Counted from the first letter of the stretch, positions 37,905 through 47,950 are shown. The stretch is 64,000 nucleotides of DNA from Aureimonas psammosilenae (GCF_009176975.1 NZ_WEZG01000016.1:1-64000); one strand, 5' to 3'. A program made the numbers and translations. Notes: generated from the letters alone by a model not told the origin.

Positions 37905-38849
37905 ATGAGCATTTCCGGTCCCCTTCCGCCCAACATCGACGCTCAGCATCCCACTCCGGTGGCTGTCTTCGTGCATGTCCATTATCCGGACGTCTGGCAG
38001 GATATCGCGCGCCAGTTGGCCGAGCGGTTCGATGCTCCTTTCCGACTGATCGTCACCTCCGCCGTGGCCGGCTTCTCGCCGGGTATTCCCCCGACGCCGT
38101 TTCACTTGGAAACGATCTTCGTCCCAACGGAAAATCGTGGGCGAGACATACGTCCCTTCCTTCTAGCCTTGCGACGGATGGGAAAGTTCGAGATCGGACT
38201 GAAGCTTCATACCAAGAAGTCGACGCACCGCTTGGACGGTGGAACGTGGCGCGACGATATATTAGCTTCGCTCGTTTCGAAGACCCCTCCTCCCAGTGCG
38301 TTCGTCCGCGCCTTCGCGACACAGCCTGCGCTCGGCATTCTGGCCCCTTCCGGCTTTCTGCTTCCTGTTCGAGAATGGCTCCTGACGAACCTTCCCAGAA
38401 TGCGGAAGGTGTCAGAAACTCTCGCGAGTCCACTGAGCCGAAAGGATCTCGCACAAGGCTCGTTCGCAGCCGGTTCTATGTTTTGGTTTCGCCAAGATGC
38501 CCTATCCGATTTCGTAAATCCGGCGTTGCTCGAATTATTCGAAAGCGAAAAGGGGCAAACGGATGGAACCGTCGCGCATGCGATCGAACGATTGTTCGGC
38601 ACCCTGGCGGCGAGAAGGGGCTATGCCATTCTTCCTGCGAACATGGTTTCGATTTTGATATCGATGCCGCCGCATGGACGGGCGGAGGACCTCGATCAGT
38701 TGAAACCAACGGAAGACGTAAGCCCGCTCTTTCGAAGATCCATGCCGGCCCGTCTTGCCGCCACACATGCACCCTTGGTTCTTCGACTTTACGGCATGCT
38801 GCCGATCAGCTTGCGCCGGATGTTGCGCACTGCTCTATCAGGAAAGTAG
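37905..38849 (+). CDS. RgpF-like rhamnan/polysaccharide biosynthesis protein
   Basis: A 314-residue protein of the RgpF family involved in rhamnose-rich polysaccharide assembly. It has VFVHVHYPDVWQDIA, then ENRGRDIRPFL, then KLHTKKSTHRLDGGTWRDD, which are the family hallmark blocks, then FAAGSMFWFR. It lies 56 bases after rfbA on the same strand, consistent with use of dTDP-rhamnose. It is probably a rhamnosyl or related transferase. Confidence 0.85.
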   Translation: MSISGPLPPNIDAQHPTPVAVFVHVHYPDVWQDIARQLAERFDAPFRLIVTSAVAGFSPGIPPTPFHLETIFVPTENRGRDIRPFLLALRRMGKFEIGLKLHTKKSTHRLDGGTWRDDILASLVSKTPPPSAFVRAFATQPALGILAPSGFLLPVREWLLTNLPRMRKVSETLASPLSRKDLAQGSFAAGSMFWFRQDALSDFVNPALLELFESEKGQTDGTVAHAIERLFGTLAARRGYAILPANMVSILISMPPHGRAEDLDQLKPTEDVSPLFRRSMPARLAATHAPLVLRLYGMLPISLRRMLRTALSGK

Positions 38850-38878
38850 GTTCGAACGCCCGAGCCGGGCGACGGTAG

Positions 38879-39946
38879 TCAACCTACGAGACGTCGCAAT
38901 CTGAGATACGCGAACGAAGCAACCGGTTTCAACTTCACGAAGGGTCCGATGAACTTCTTCTTAAGAAGGAAGATTGTTACCCTCAGACGAAGCTTGAGAA
39001 CGCTGCGAACATAAGGGTTGGCCTGAACCGCAGCTTCAAATTCTTCCGCGAAGAGAACGTATTCGTCCCTGAATTCTCGAAATTTTCCCGATCCATTCGA
39101 AACAGCGGCAATCGCTTCATCGATGATCGGCTTGCGAAAGCGAGGCACGAGATAATCTCGCATGTAGAACCTGCCTTTTTCAGGTTCGTCCGGAAAGGTG
39201 GCTGCAAGCTTCTTGAAATAGCGCAACCGCGATCGTGCCATGCGAACTCCGTAGGAAGTGCTCTCGGTGTGAATGCACCACACCGTGACGGCCCGATCGA
39301 TAAAGTAGTTCGTAAATCCTTTCCTAAAGATACGAAGGAACAGGTCGTCGTCTTCGTATCCCATGAACTGACTATCGAAACCTTCGACCGCCTCGAAGGC
39401 CTCGCGCGCGATCATGGCCGCCGAAGGCAAGACATGCATGTCCCTGCGGATCATCTCGAAGATGCTCGTCTTGGGATGCGTGGAATGGATGGAGGCGATG
39501 CGCGTGCTCACGATATTACCATCGCGATCTGCTTCGAAAAGATCTCCGTAAACCCACCCGAAATGAGGATCGTCGTTGGGAAGGGCTTCAATGAGAACTT
39601 CGATATGGTTCCGAAGATAGAAGTCGTCCTGGTCCAGAAAGCAGATGAAGTCGGAGGCTGAAGCACGGACACCGGCATTGCGGGCCGAGCCTTGACCGCC
39701 ATTCTTCTGGCGCACCACGCGAAACTCTAGAAGCGCGGCGATCTCGTCCAGCTTGTCCGCTTCTTCCGGGCGAGATCCATCATCGACGACGATGAACTCG
39801 GAAGGTCTTACCGTTTGCTCCAAGACGCTACGCACCGCGCGCTCGATGAAATCCGAGCCGTTATAGAAGGGGATGACGACGACGACGGAAACTGCCTTCC
39901 GACCACGGCTCCCTATCGCCTCGTCATCTTTCGCCAGTTCCATCAT
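38879..39946 (-). CDS. Family 2 glycosyltransferase
   Basis: A 355-residue GT-A enzyme. VVVIPFYNGSDFIERAVRSV, IVVDDGS, QGSARNAGVRAS and FLDQDD give the nucleotide-sugar and metal sites, and GYEDDDLFLRIF the acceptor-side ED motif. The C-terminal 100 residues are basic and helical, probably peripheral to the membrane. It is in line with the 39994 and 41162 genes on the minus strand. The sugar is unknown. Confidence 0.9.
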   Translation of the reverse strand: MMELAKDDEAIGSRGRKAVSVVVVIPFYNGSDFIERAVRSVLEQTVRPSEFIVVDDGSRPEEADKLDEIAALLEFRVVRQKNGGQGSARNAGVRASASDFICFLDQDDFYLRNHIEVLIEALPNDDPHFGWVYGDLFEADRDGNIVSTRIASIHSTHPKTSIFEMIRRDMHVLPSAAMIAREAFEAVEGFDSQFMGYEDDDLFLRIFRKGFTNYFIDRAVTVWCIHTESTSYGVRMARSRLRYFKKLAATFPDEPEKGRFYMRDYLVPRFRKPIIDEAIAAVSNGSGKFREFRDEYVLFAEEFEAAVQANPYVRSVLKLRLRVTIFLLKKKFIGPFVKLKPVASFAYLRLRRLVG

Positions 39947-39993
39947 GTCTTCTCGAAGACCTTCTCACCAGCGCCAAACGGCAGGCAGATACC

Positions 39994-41190
39994 TTATCCG
40001 ATCGAAAGGGCCGTGCGGATCGCATCGATCTGATTGCGCCAGCCAAAATGGTGCCCGGCATCCATAACCCCGCGTTCGGCCATCGCCTCATGATCTTCAG
40101 GACGATGCTCGATTTCCTCGATCGTCTCGCAGATCATCTTCTCCCACTCATGGGCGGCAGCGATGCGCCCGTTGTCACCATGCCGGATCGCTTTGGCGAA
40201 GGTGAAAGTGGGGGACGCGATCGTCGCCGTACCAGTGATCGCAGCTTCGAAATACTTCAATTCCGACTTGCAGTTGGTGAAGGTATTGTCCTGCAGGGGA
40301 GCGATGTTGATTTCGGTCGAGCCGATCAGCCGTTGCAGGTTGACGTAGTCGTGGAAGGGCTCGCGATCGATGCGATCCTGATGGCTCAGAAGGGGCCCTG
40401 CAGGCTCGAGATAACCGACCATACGGACTTTGACGAACGGGTAGCGTTTCAGGACGTTCACCAGAGCGCTTTCGGTCAACGCGAAATCCTTCGCGTGGGT
40501 TGGTGAGCCCGAGAAGTAGCCGACATGAAGGTAGCCATCTCGTTTAAAGCGGGCGCGCTGCTTGGCGTCCCAAATCTGCCTCGAATAATCGAGCTGCCAT
40601 TCGTTCATGTAGTTCGGCACCACCGCCGTCTCGATCCCGGCAAATGCGGTGATGCGTTCGGCCAGAAAGGCGTTGGTGGTGATCGCCCGGTCGCAGAGTC
40701 TCAAGGTCTCGCCGATCCGTCCGATATAGCCGAACCAGGACACCCACTCGGCTTCCTGATCGAGGGGACGCCCGAGCGTATTCATGATCAGATGGGCATA
40801 ACGGGTATCGAAGACGATATCGTCGACGTCGAAGATGATCGGAACATGCTTGCGCCGCCGGATGCGATTAGCGAAGCGGCTGACATTGGCGTTGTACTCG
40901 GTCCGACAGATAACCACGACATCCGCCATATCCGCCACCTTATCGAGAAGGTGACTATCGGCATGGGTGAAGTAGGATGCTGACGCTTCCGGCCAAAGCG
41001 CCTCGATCGTCTCGATCATGTTGTGGACGCGGTAGCGGAATGTGCTGTTGTCGACCCGCGCGTAGAAATAGGCGATCCGGAGGGAGCCCTTCAGAAGGCG
41101 GGCGAGGCGGGTTTCGCCGGACAGCACCCACGGGTCCTCGTGGGGAACCGGTGCGGGCAGATCAACGAACAAGGTCGGTGTCTTCGACAA
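39994..41190 (-). CDS. GT-B glycosyltransferase (GT4-like)
   Basis: A 398-residue GT-B-fold protein. RIAYFYARVDNSTFRYRVHN begins the N-terminal domain. The C-terminal domain has LHVGYFSGSPTHAKDFALTE, and a donor-side region EINIAPLQDNTFTNCKSELKYFEAA with the conserved K-x-x-E. The first codon is TTG at 41190, inside the upstream gene by 29 bases; no later ATG gives a full domain. The pair is translationally coupled, and genes of this type often accompany WsaF-like transferases. The sugar is unknown. Confidence 0.82.
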   Translation of the reverse strand: MSKTPTLFVDLPAPVPHEDPWVLSGETRLARLLKGSLRIAYFYARVDNSTFRYRVHNMIETIEALWPEASASYFTHADSHLLDKVADMADVVVICRTEYNANVSRFANRIRRRKHVPIIFDVDDIVFDTRYAHLIMNTLGRPLDQEAEWVSWFGYIGRIGETLRLCDRAITTNAFLAERITAFAGIETAVVPNYMNEWQLDYSRQIWDAKQRARFKRDGYLHVGYFSGSPTHAKDFALTESALVNVLKRYPFVKVRMVGYLEPAGPLLSHQDRIDREPFHDYVNLQRLIGSTEINIAPLQDNTFTNCKSELKYFEAAITGTATIASPTFTFAKAIRHGDNGRIAAAHEWEKMICETIEEIEHRPEDHEAMAERGVMDAGHHFGWRNQIDAIRTALSIG

Positions 41191-43747
41191 GACGCGCCAG
41201 GACCGGCCCGAAGGAGACGTTCCAGTCGCGCAGGATGCGGTTGTCGGCGGAATCGCGTTGACGCGCTTGGCTGTTGGTCGCGCGGCGCACGCCGGCTTCG
41301 AGGCCTGCCACGAGCGATGCGACCTCGCTGTCGGCGCAGATGATCGACTGGCTGTAGCGGGAAAGGTCGGTCTTCACGCCGAAGCGATTGGTGACGGCGA
41401 CGCCGCCGCAGGCCGCCACATCGAGCGGAGGATAGCTCGGATGGGGCGTGTACATGAGCGTCAGCGCCAGATCGACGGATCGCACATAGGCGGCATAGTC
41501 CTCCCAAGCCAGGTTCTGGAGAAGGATCGGCTCCACCCCACCGGTGAGCATCATCGGCTTGAGGTCCTTGCCGACGAAGTGGATGTCCCAGACGGCTGGA
41601 TCCAGGATACCGCGCTCGATCGCGGCTTCGATGACGGCAACGCCCCGGCCATAAAGGTTTCGCTCGTTGTTCGGACGCGCGTAGAAGAAGAAGTTCCGCT
41701 TCTCTCCTTCGGGCCGGGGAGCCGGATGGTAGATGCGCTCGGGGAATGAGGGTTCGAAGAACGGGGTCTCGTCGCCGACGATGCCGTCCTGTGCCAGATG
41801 CCGATGCAGAAGCTCGGAATTGACGACCTTGCGGATCGCGCGATCGGCCATGACTTCCGCACAGGCGAGATTGTCGTTGCCCATCGCATAGAACATCCGC
41901 TCGTCCTCCTGAAGGAGGTAGACGATGTTCCCGGCCGGGACGGAGGCGCGCGTCGCCTGCGTCGACCACCAGGAGGTCGTGACGAACAATTCGTCCGGGC
42001 TCGTATCGATCTCGCTCGACGGGTCGTGCGTGTTGGCGAAGGCGAATTCGATGTTGCTGTCCCAGTCGATGCCGTGCGCGCGGAACACCGTCGCGACATT
42101 GCCGGCATCGGGGCTTTGGGTACGGGTGATGATCCGAAGCCGCCGTCCCGTCTTCCTAGCCAGAAGCGTGGAGAAGATGAGGGCCGTCGCGACGCCGCCG
42201 AACAGGCTGCCGGCATTGATGCTGTCGGTGACCATGGACAGGCGGGGGGCGCTATCCTTCACCGCGAAGAGCTGCAGGGGCCGTTGCGTATCGGATGCGG
42301 ACCGTGCCGGCGCGCTCGCGGTCCCAACGGTCGGGGCGAAGATCGCCTGGGGGGACGATACAGCGAGAGCCGCCGCTTCACGATCGCGCAGGAACTGCAT
42401 GCGTTGAGGCATGCGCCAGGGCGTTGCCGCCCACCAGCCGGCTTTGGCGCTGCGCCGCAGCCAAGCCTTCGCCGATGGCGGAAAGGCACCTGCGATATGC
42501 CGAGCCGGGCCAGTTAGGCGCCAGAAGGTCGAGGCACGCATGGCGGCCAGCGCGACCTGCTCTTGATGAAGAAGAGAATGGAGACGCCCTGTCTCGCCTT
42601 CCAGCCAACCAACCTTGTCCGCCGTTCGGCGCAGATCGGCGATTTCGCCGCGCAGACGGGTCGCTTCCTCGGCCGCTTGCCGTCTAAGGGCGGCGGTCTC
42701 ATGCGCTAGAGCGCGCTGATGCGAGACTTCCAGGCGTTCGCGTTCGGCCTCCCCTTCGGCGCGTGCCTCTGCGATGCCCTCGAAATATTCGAGGTTCTGC
42801 GCCCGCAGGACCTTTTCCAGTTCCTCCAGGTAGTTCACGCGCTCCAGCGCTTGCCCGAGCGCGCCGAACTCCCAGGCGACATAAGGGGCAAGAACGGAAC
42901 TCGCGGCTTCCAGTTCGGCCCAAACGGCGTCCAGCGCATCTTGCGCTTGCGCGTCGGTCTCGTTCCCAACGAGGAGGCCGAGTGCTTCCCAACTTCGCTC
43001 CACCAGCGCGTCGAGGCGCGTGCCCTCGCCGATGGGCCCATGCGTTTCGTGATGCCTCAAATCCCGCGACAGGAATTCGTCGATCTCGTTCTCGACGCGG
43101 GCGCGCTCCTTCGGCCATTGAAGATCAAGCTCAGCCCCGAACCGTTCCGTGCAGCCGCGCCAGTCGGAAAGAAGCGCGTCATAGGAAACGAAGCTGCGTT
43201 TGACCCCACGCGTTTCGCGTTCCACGGCAAGCGCATGGATGAGCCAAAGCAGAAAGCTCTTGGCACGGGGAAACTTGTCGCGCGCGCCAAGCGAGCCCGC
43301 CACCTCAATGGGATGGCGCAGGGGCACGATGGCGCGGGGCTCGGCACCCAGCCGGTCAAGAGCCGCTTTCCAAAGCGGGATGAACCGGCACATGCGCGGG
43401 TCCTTCACCGCGAAGATGTCGGTCTTCGCCAGAAGTTCCGTCTCGATGATGCCGGCGAGTTCCACGACGAAGCCCTGCCCCGTCGGCGTTTCGACGAAAG
43501 CGTTGGAGACCGGCATGGGGTCATCCCAGCGCGATCCGAGATGAGCGAGCAGGCGGTTATGGAAAAGGTTGACTGCCTTGTTCTCGTAGATGCCCTTCGC
43601 GTTGTAGCTTTCCGCCGGAAGCAGCTCGCCGGCGGCCGGGATGCCGAGCCGGTCCAGAACGCCCGTCACGGCCGAGGTGCCGCTGCGATGCATGCCGAGG
43701 ACGAGGATGGCGATCGCTCTCGCTGCGCTGTCGTCGTGATGCTGCAA
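41162..43747 (-). CDS. Sulfotransferase-like / coiled-coil / WsaF-like glycosyltransferase fusion
   Basis: An 861-residue three-part protein. Residues 1-250 have a sulfotransferase P-loop, LVLGMHRSGTSAVTG, with KDPRMCRFIPLW and PLRHPIEVAGSL. The middle (about 310-410) is a Glu/Ala/Arg-rich coiled coil. From about residue 490 a GT-B transferase of WsaF (rhamnosyl) type follows: MVTDSINAGSLFGGVATAL, YLLQEDERMFYAMG, YARPNNERNLYGRG and PHPSYPPLDVAACGG. TTG at 43747 is the only reasonable start. It could both sulfate and extend a glycan. CysC at 28159 could supply PAPS. The combination is unusual. Confidence 0.82.
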   Translation of the reverse strand: MQHHDDSAARAIAILVLGMHRSGTSAVTGVLDRLGIPAAGELLPAESYNAKGIYENKAVNLFHNRLLAHLGSRWDDPMPVSNAFVETPTGQGFVVELAGIIETELLAKTDIFAVKDPRMCRFIPLWKAALDRLGAEPRAIVPLRHPIEVAGSLGARDKFPRAKSFLLWLIHALAVERETRGVKRSFVSYDALLSDWRGCTERFGAELDLQWPKERARVENEIDEFLSRDLRHHETHGPIGEGTRLDALVERSWEALGLLVGNETDAQAQDALDAVWAELEAASSVLAPYVAWEFGALGQALERVNYLEELEKVLRAQNLEYFEGIAEARAEGEAERERLEVSHQRALAHETAALRRQAAEEATRLRGEIADLRRTADKVGWLEGETGRLHSLLHQEQVALAAMRASTFWRLTGPARHIAGAFPPSAKAWLRRSAKAGWWAATPWRMPQRMQFLRDREAAALAVSSPQAIFAPTVGTASAPARSASDTQRPLQLFAVKDSAPRLSMVTDSINAGSLFGGVATALIFSTLLARKTGRRLRIITRTQSPDAGNVATVFRAHGIDWDSNIEFAFANTHDPSSEIDTSPDELFVTTSWWSTQATRASVPAGNIVYLLQEDERMFYAMGNDNLACAEVMADRAIRKVVNSELLHRHLAQDGIVGDETPFFEPSFPERIYHPAPRPEGEKRNFFFYARPNNERNLYGRGVAVIEAAIERGILDPAVWDIHFVGKDLKPMMLTGGVEPILLQNLAWEDYAAYVRSVDLALTLMYTPHPSYPPLDVAACGGVAVTNRFGVKTDLSRYSQSIICADSEVASLVAGLEAGVRRATNSQARQRDSADNRILRDWNVSFGPVLARLVEDTDLVR

Positions 43748-43798
43748 GGTCAGGCCGTTTCGATTGCCGATGGTTCCAACGGCGATGTCGCAGAATTT

Positions 43799-44545
43799 TC
43801 AAACGGCTGCAAATCGCGCGATCTTTTGTCCGCGCGGATGCTTCCAGTCGTCCACCGACAAAATCTTCCAGCCAAGGCCTTCAACTGCGAAATCGATGTC
43901 GCGCTGCCAGTAATGATAGGGATCTTGCCAGCCGTAGGTCTCGATTTCACCGATAGGCGGCTGATGGAAAGGCCGATCATAGGGCAGGTCGGCTGGGGCG
44001 ATGAAGAAAGTGGCGTAGAACATCCCACCCTCTTTCATGCGCAGCCGCAACTTGTAGAGGCAAAGGCGCAGGTGGTTGATCGGCAGGTGACTGAACAAGG
44101 ATTGCGCTAGGGCAACATCGAAGAGGACATCGGGGAAGGGAATGGTGAAGTCCGCCGTCGCCATAAGATTGGTCGCTCGATCGAGCCGATCGGCAAGTCC
44201 GAGAGGACAGATTTCCCGTTCGTAGCCGAGTTGTAGAAGCTCAGGAACGAGGTCGATGCCGAAATAATGGTTGGCGTCGAGAAATGGCACCAGATGAACG
44301 CCGGCACGAAGACTCCCGCACCCGATATCGAGAAGCTTGTCCGTTGGCCGCAAACCTTGCGAGCATAGATAATCGAACTGGTGCCGCCCCATTTCCTCCC
44401 AAAGTCCACCGATCAAGTCTCGATGTGCATCAGGAGTATTAAGGCGATTCGCGAAGCTGGCCTCGTATTCATTGATGGGCATTGTCACCAAACTGTTAAG
44501 TTTCGCGCAAGCTTCGATAAAGCTCGAAGCGAATTTGTGTAGCAT
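43799..44545 (-). CDS. Class I SAM-dependent methyltransferase
   Basis: A 248-residue methyltransferase. Motif I is LLDIGCGSLRAGVHLV, with YFGIDLVPELLQLG as motif II, and FPDVLFDVALAQSLFSHLP as motifs around the substrate pocket. ATG 44545 is chosen; a TTG at 44575 would add ten residues. It precedes the 861-residue fusion gene by 51 bases on the same strand, so it probably modifies a sugar of the same glycan. The target is unknown. Confidence 0.85.
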   Translation of the reverse strand: MLHKFASSFIEACAKLNSLVTMPINEYEASFANRLNTPDAHRDLIGGLWEEMGRHQFDYLCSQGLRPTDKLLDIGCGSLRAGVHLVPFLDANHYFGIDLVPELLQLGYEREICPLGLADRLDRATNLMATADFTIPFPDVLFDVALAQSLFSHLPINHLRLCLYKLRLRMKEGGMFYATFFIAPADLPYDRPFHQPPIGEIETYGWQDPYHYWQRDIDFAVEGLGWKILSVDDWKHPRGQKIARFAAV

Positions 44546-44727
44546 TTTAGCATCAGATGAAAGAAGCCGCTGCAACCCCGGCGTTTGGGCTTCTTGCCTT
44601 ACCTAGAGGCCCCATGCATAGCTCCTCTGCCTTCTCTTTGACCATCGTTTTGATCGGGGAGGAGGGAGGGGGGGTGCGCAGTGTGCACGCTCGCATCTTG
44701 TCCTGAGAAGAACTCCTAGGAGATACC
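44546..44727 (+). promoter_or_regulatory. 5' region of the large RTX gene
   Basis: The gap between the divergent methyltransferase and RTX genes. A G-rich tract (GGGGAGGAGGGAGGGGGGG, 44656-44674) lies on the coding strand, followed by GTGCGCAGTGTGCAC, a near palindrome. A strong ribosome-binding site, AGGAG, lies eight bases before ATG 44728. It may form a structured leader for a highly expressed gene. Confidence 0.5.
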
Positions 44728-47700
44728 ATGGCCACATTCACATTTGATGGCTCCGGTTCGCAGACGATCGACGCTTTCGATCCGACTGTTGATACCCTGA
44801 CCATCTCCGTTGCGCCGTCGCAGATCGCAGACGTCCGCGAAGATAACGGTAACACGACGATCACGACCGCTTCGGGCGCCGTGCTCACGCTCACCAGCAT
44901 TGCTTACTCCCAGCTCGTGGCCAACCCGACTTCGGTTGAGACGGCGAACGGCTCGGATTTCACCTTCGCCAACGGCACCGCTAACGGCACCGCTCTCGGC
45001 GACGTCCTGGTCGGTTCGACCAGCGCTGACACGCTGAATGCAGCTGGCGGTGACAACCTCGTGTTCGGTGGCGGTTCGCTCTCCGCTTCGGTTGATGGCG
45101 GCGACACCATCACGACCGGCAACGGCAACGACACGATCTACGGCAACGGCGGCAACGACACGATCAACGCCGGTTCCGGCAACGATCTGGTTTACGGCGG
45201 CATTGGCACCGACAACATCACCGTCTCTGCCCAGGCTGGCCAGACGGTCACCGTCTACGGTGGCGGCTCGGCGAACGACACCGTTGATGGCGCGGACACG
45301 ATCGTCGTCTCCACCAGCGCTGGCTCGGCACTCGTTTACGGCAACGCTGATAACGACTCGATCACCGTTGGCTCGAACGGTAACAACTCCATCTACGGCG
45401 GCCTCGGCAACGACACCGTCAACGTGACCAGCAATGGCGCGAACATGATCGTCGGCGGCGTTAACGATGCCGACTCGATTACAGTAACCGGCAACGGCAC
45501 CAACACCGTCTACGGCGGCTCGGGCGTCAACGCTCAGGACGACGGCAACGACACCATTGCCATCAGCGGCAGCGGTAGCAACCTCGTTTACGGCAACGGC
45601 GGCAACGACGGTGTTACGATCACCGGTGACGGCGCCAACACCGTTTACGGCGGTTTCGGCGACGACAACGTTTCGATCACTGGTGACGGTGCCAATCTCG
45701 TTGTTGGCGGTCTCGGCGATGCCGACACCATCACGATCGCTGGCGACGGCAACAACACCGTTTACGGTGGTTCCGCTGTCGACACTACCAACGACGGCAA
45801 TGACCTGATCTCGGTCAATGGTGCTGGATCCAACCTGATCTATGCCAACGGCGGTGACGATCGCGTGACCGTCCTCGGCGGCGGCGATAATTCCGTATAC
45901 GGTGGTCTGGGTAATGACTCGATCTTCGTAGGCGCTACCGGTCTCGGCAATGCCGCAACTGGCGACAACCTTCTCGTCGGCGGTACCGGCACAAACAACT
46001 TCACCATCTTCAGCGAAGGCAACACGACCGTTTACGGTGGCGAAGGCGAAACTGACGCGGCTGACCTGGTCACGACGATCACTGCCACGCTTTCTGGCGG
46101 CGAGTCGTCTTTCTTCACGAACGCCGGCAACGACGTGGTGACGGCTGGCTTGTCGAACGATGCCTCCCTGACCCTCAATGCTGGTACGGGCGATGATACC
46201 GCTACGATCACCGGCACGGCCGACACGAGCGCTATCCTGACCGGCAACGCTGGTGCGGACACGTTCACGTACACGGGTTCGGGCGATGTCACCGTCTATG
46301 GCGGCAATGGCGTCGAAGACGCTGCCAACGACGTCGATGCCATTAACGTCACGCTGAACGCTGCTGGCGGTTCTGCCGCGATCTATGGCAACGGCGGTGC
46401 CGACAACCTCGACCTTTCGCTGGTTGCTTCTACCTCGGCTTCCGTGTTCGGTGGTCTCGGCAACGACGACATTGATGTGACGGGCGCTGCTGGTTCAGTG
46501 ACCGTGTTCGGCGGTACGGGCGAAGACGACATCAACCTGTCGACTTTCGGTGGTTCCTCGACGATCTACGGCGGCAACGGCTTCGAAGATGCCACGGACA
46601 CCGCCGACAACATCGTTGGTGGTACAGGCGCTGACCTGATCTACGGCAATGCTGGTGACGACGTTATCAACGGCGGCGCTGGTGCCGATACGATCTACGG
46701 TGGCGTTGGCAACGACGCGATCACTGCTGGAACCGGTGCGGACGTAGTTTATACCGGTACCGGTATGGACACCGTCAATTTCGGCGGCGGCGCTGATGCC
46801 GACACGCTGATCATTGATGGCGTTGGTGATAAGATCATCAATGGCTACGTCGAAGCTAACGACACGACGTTCGTGATTGGCGCTTCCTCCGCTCAAGACT
46901 ACGACGTGACGGTTTCTGGCACCAACGTTTCGTTCGGTCGTGAAAACCCTGATCGGGTCATCACGTTCAACGGCAGCGAGAACGATCGTATCGATCTGAA
47001 CTTCGGTACTTCCACTGGCAACACCAGCAGCATTCTGACCTATGGTTCGAATAATGCGGATAACATTGTTGGTGGTGCGGGTAACGATCACCTCTATGGC
47101 AATGCTGGCAGCGACATCATTGATGGCGGCGCTGGCAATGACATCATTCAGGGCGGTGCCAACGGAACCTTCTCTGCGGGTTCTCCGGCCACACCCGAAG
47201 TCCAGTCGACGACGTTCGGTATTGCTGACGCAGCAGCCAACGGTAATCTCGTTCTCAATGTTCTTGGGACAAACGTTACTGTGGCGTTTCTCAGTGGTGC
47301 TACAGCGGATAGCATCGGTACGTCGGCTGCCTCTTCAATTAACAGCGCTTTGAACACCGACCCGGCTAACCCGGTGCTCAATGCTACGTACAACACCACC
47401 ACGAACCAGCTCGAGATCACCTATAATGTGAATCAGGGTAACGTTGCCCAGTTCACAGCTACGGAGTCTGATCTCGGGTTTGACGCAGGAACCCCGTCGA
47501 CATCGACCCCCTTTGCTGCGGCTGTTCCCGCAACGAGCGGCGGCGATCTGATGACGGGCGGTGCCGGCAACGACACCTTCGTGTTCAACGTTGGTGATAG
47601 CGGTACAACGGTTACGACCGCTGATCGCATCACTGACCTGAACCTGAACGCTGCTGACAAGGTCGACTTCGACGGCTTCACGGCGTCGCCGACGATCGTA

Positions 47701-47922
47701 ACGGCGTCCACTGGCGTTGTTGCAGCTGATGCTGCAGCGGCAAACACAGCGATCGCGAACGCTTTGACCGCCAACGCAGACGGTACTGCTCAGCTCATCA
47801 CCTTCTCCGGTGGTGCGTTCACTGGGACGTATCTTGTGCTCGACGGAACCGCTGGCAACGACGTTGTGATCAACGTCACCGGTGTGACCGGCACGCTCGA
47901 CGCGGCTGACTTCACCGTCTAA
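44728..47922 (+). CDS. Large RTX calcium-binding repeat protein (S-layer-like or matrix protein)
   Basis: A 1064-residue acidic protein with no cysteine visible. Residues about 85-760 are RTX beta-roll repeats (NGNDTIYGNGGNDTI, NTVYGGFGDDNVSITGDGAN). Many have only one GGxGxD per 18-20 residues, and some have expanded turns (YGGSGVNAQDDGNDTI). A second RTX patch lies at about 780-820 (NADNIVGGAGNDHLYGNAGS). The C-terminus (TADRITDLNLNAADKVDFDG to DAADFTV) looks like a type I secretion signal. Codon use is strongly biased (GGC, AAC, ACC), with a strong ribosome-binding site and a strong terminator, suggesting high expression. Size and context resemble Caulobacter RsaA, but adhesin or biofilm roles remain possible. 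Confidence 0.88.
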   Translation: MATFTFDGSGSQTIDAFDPTVDTLTISVAPSQIADVREDNGNTTITTASGAVLTLTSIAYSQLVANPTSVETANGSDFTFANGTANGTALGDVLVGSTSADTLNAAGGDNLVFGGGSLSASVDGGDTITTGNGNDTIYGNGGNDTINAGSGNDLVYGGIGTDNITVSAQAGQTVTVYGGGSANDTVDGADTIVVSTSAGSALVYGNADNDSITVGSNGNNSIYGGLGNDTVNVTSNGANMIVGGVNDADSITVTGNGTNTVYGGSGVNAQDDGNDTIAISGSGSNLVYGNGGNDGVTITGDGANTVYGGFGDDNVSITGDGANLVVGGLGDADTITIAGDGNNTVYGGSAVDTTNDGNDLISVNGAGSNLIYANGGDDRVTVLGGGDNSVYGGLGNDSIFVGATGLGNAATGDNLLVGGTGTNNFTIFSEGNTTVYGGEGETDAADLVTTITATLSGGESSFFTNAGNDVVTAGLSNDASLTLNAGTGDDTATITGTADTSAILTGNAGADTFTYTGSGDVTVYGGNGVEDAANDVDAINVTLNAAGGSAAIYGNGGADNLDLSLVASTSASVFGGLGNDDIDVTGAAGSVTVFGGTGEDDINLSTFGGSSTIYGGNGFEDATDTADNIVGGTGADLIYGNAGDDVINGGAGADTIYGGVGNDAITAGTGADVVYTGTGMDTVNFGGGADADTLIIDGVGDKIINGYVEANDTTFVIGASSAQDYDVTVSGTNVSFGRENPDRVITFNGSENDRIDLNFGTSTGNTSSILTYGSNNADNIVGGAGNDHLYGNAGSDIIDGGAGNDIIQGGANGTFSAGSPATPEVQSTTFGIADAAANGNLVLNVLGTNVTVAFLSGATADSIGTSAASSINSALNTDPANPVLNATYNTTTNQLEITYNVNQGNVAQFTATESDLGFDAGTPSTSTPFAAAVPATSGGDLMTGGAGNDTFVFNVGDSGTTVTTADRITDLNLNAADKVDFDGFTASPTIVTASTGVVAADAAAANTAIANALTANADGTAQLITFSGGAFTGTYLVLDGTAGNDVVINVTGVTGTLDAADFTV

Positions 47923-47950
47923 TTGCTGTAAGCTATAGACTGCATGCGAG

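Noticed and set aside
46495-47091. 198-codon minus-strand frame inside the large RTX gene
   Set aside because: Arises from repeat codons such as GGC AAC GAC read in reverse; no independent evidence.
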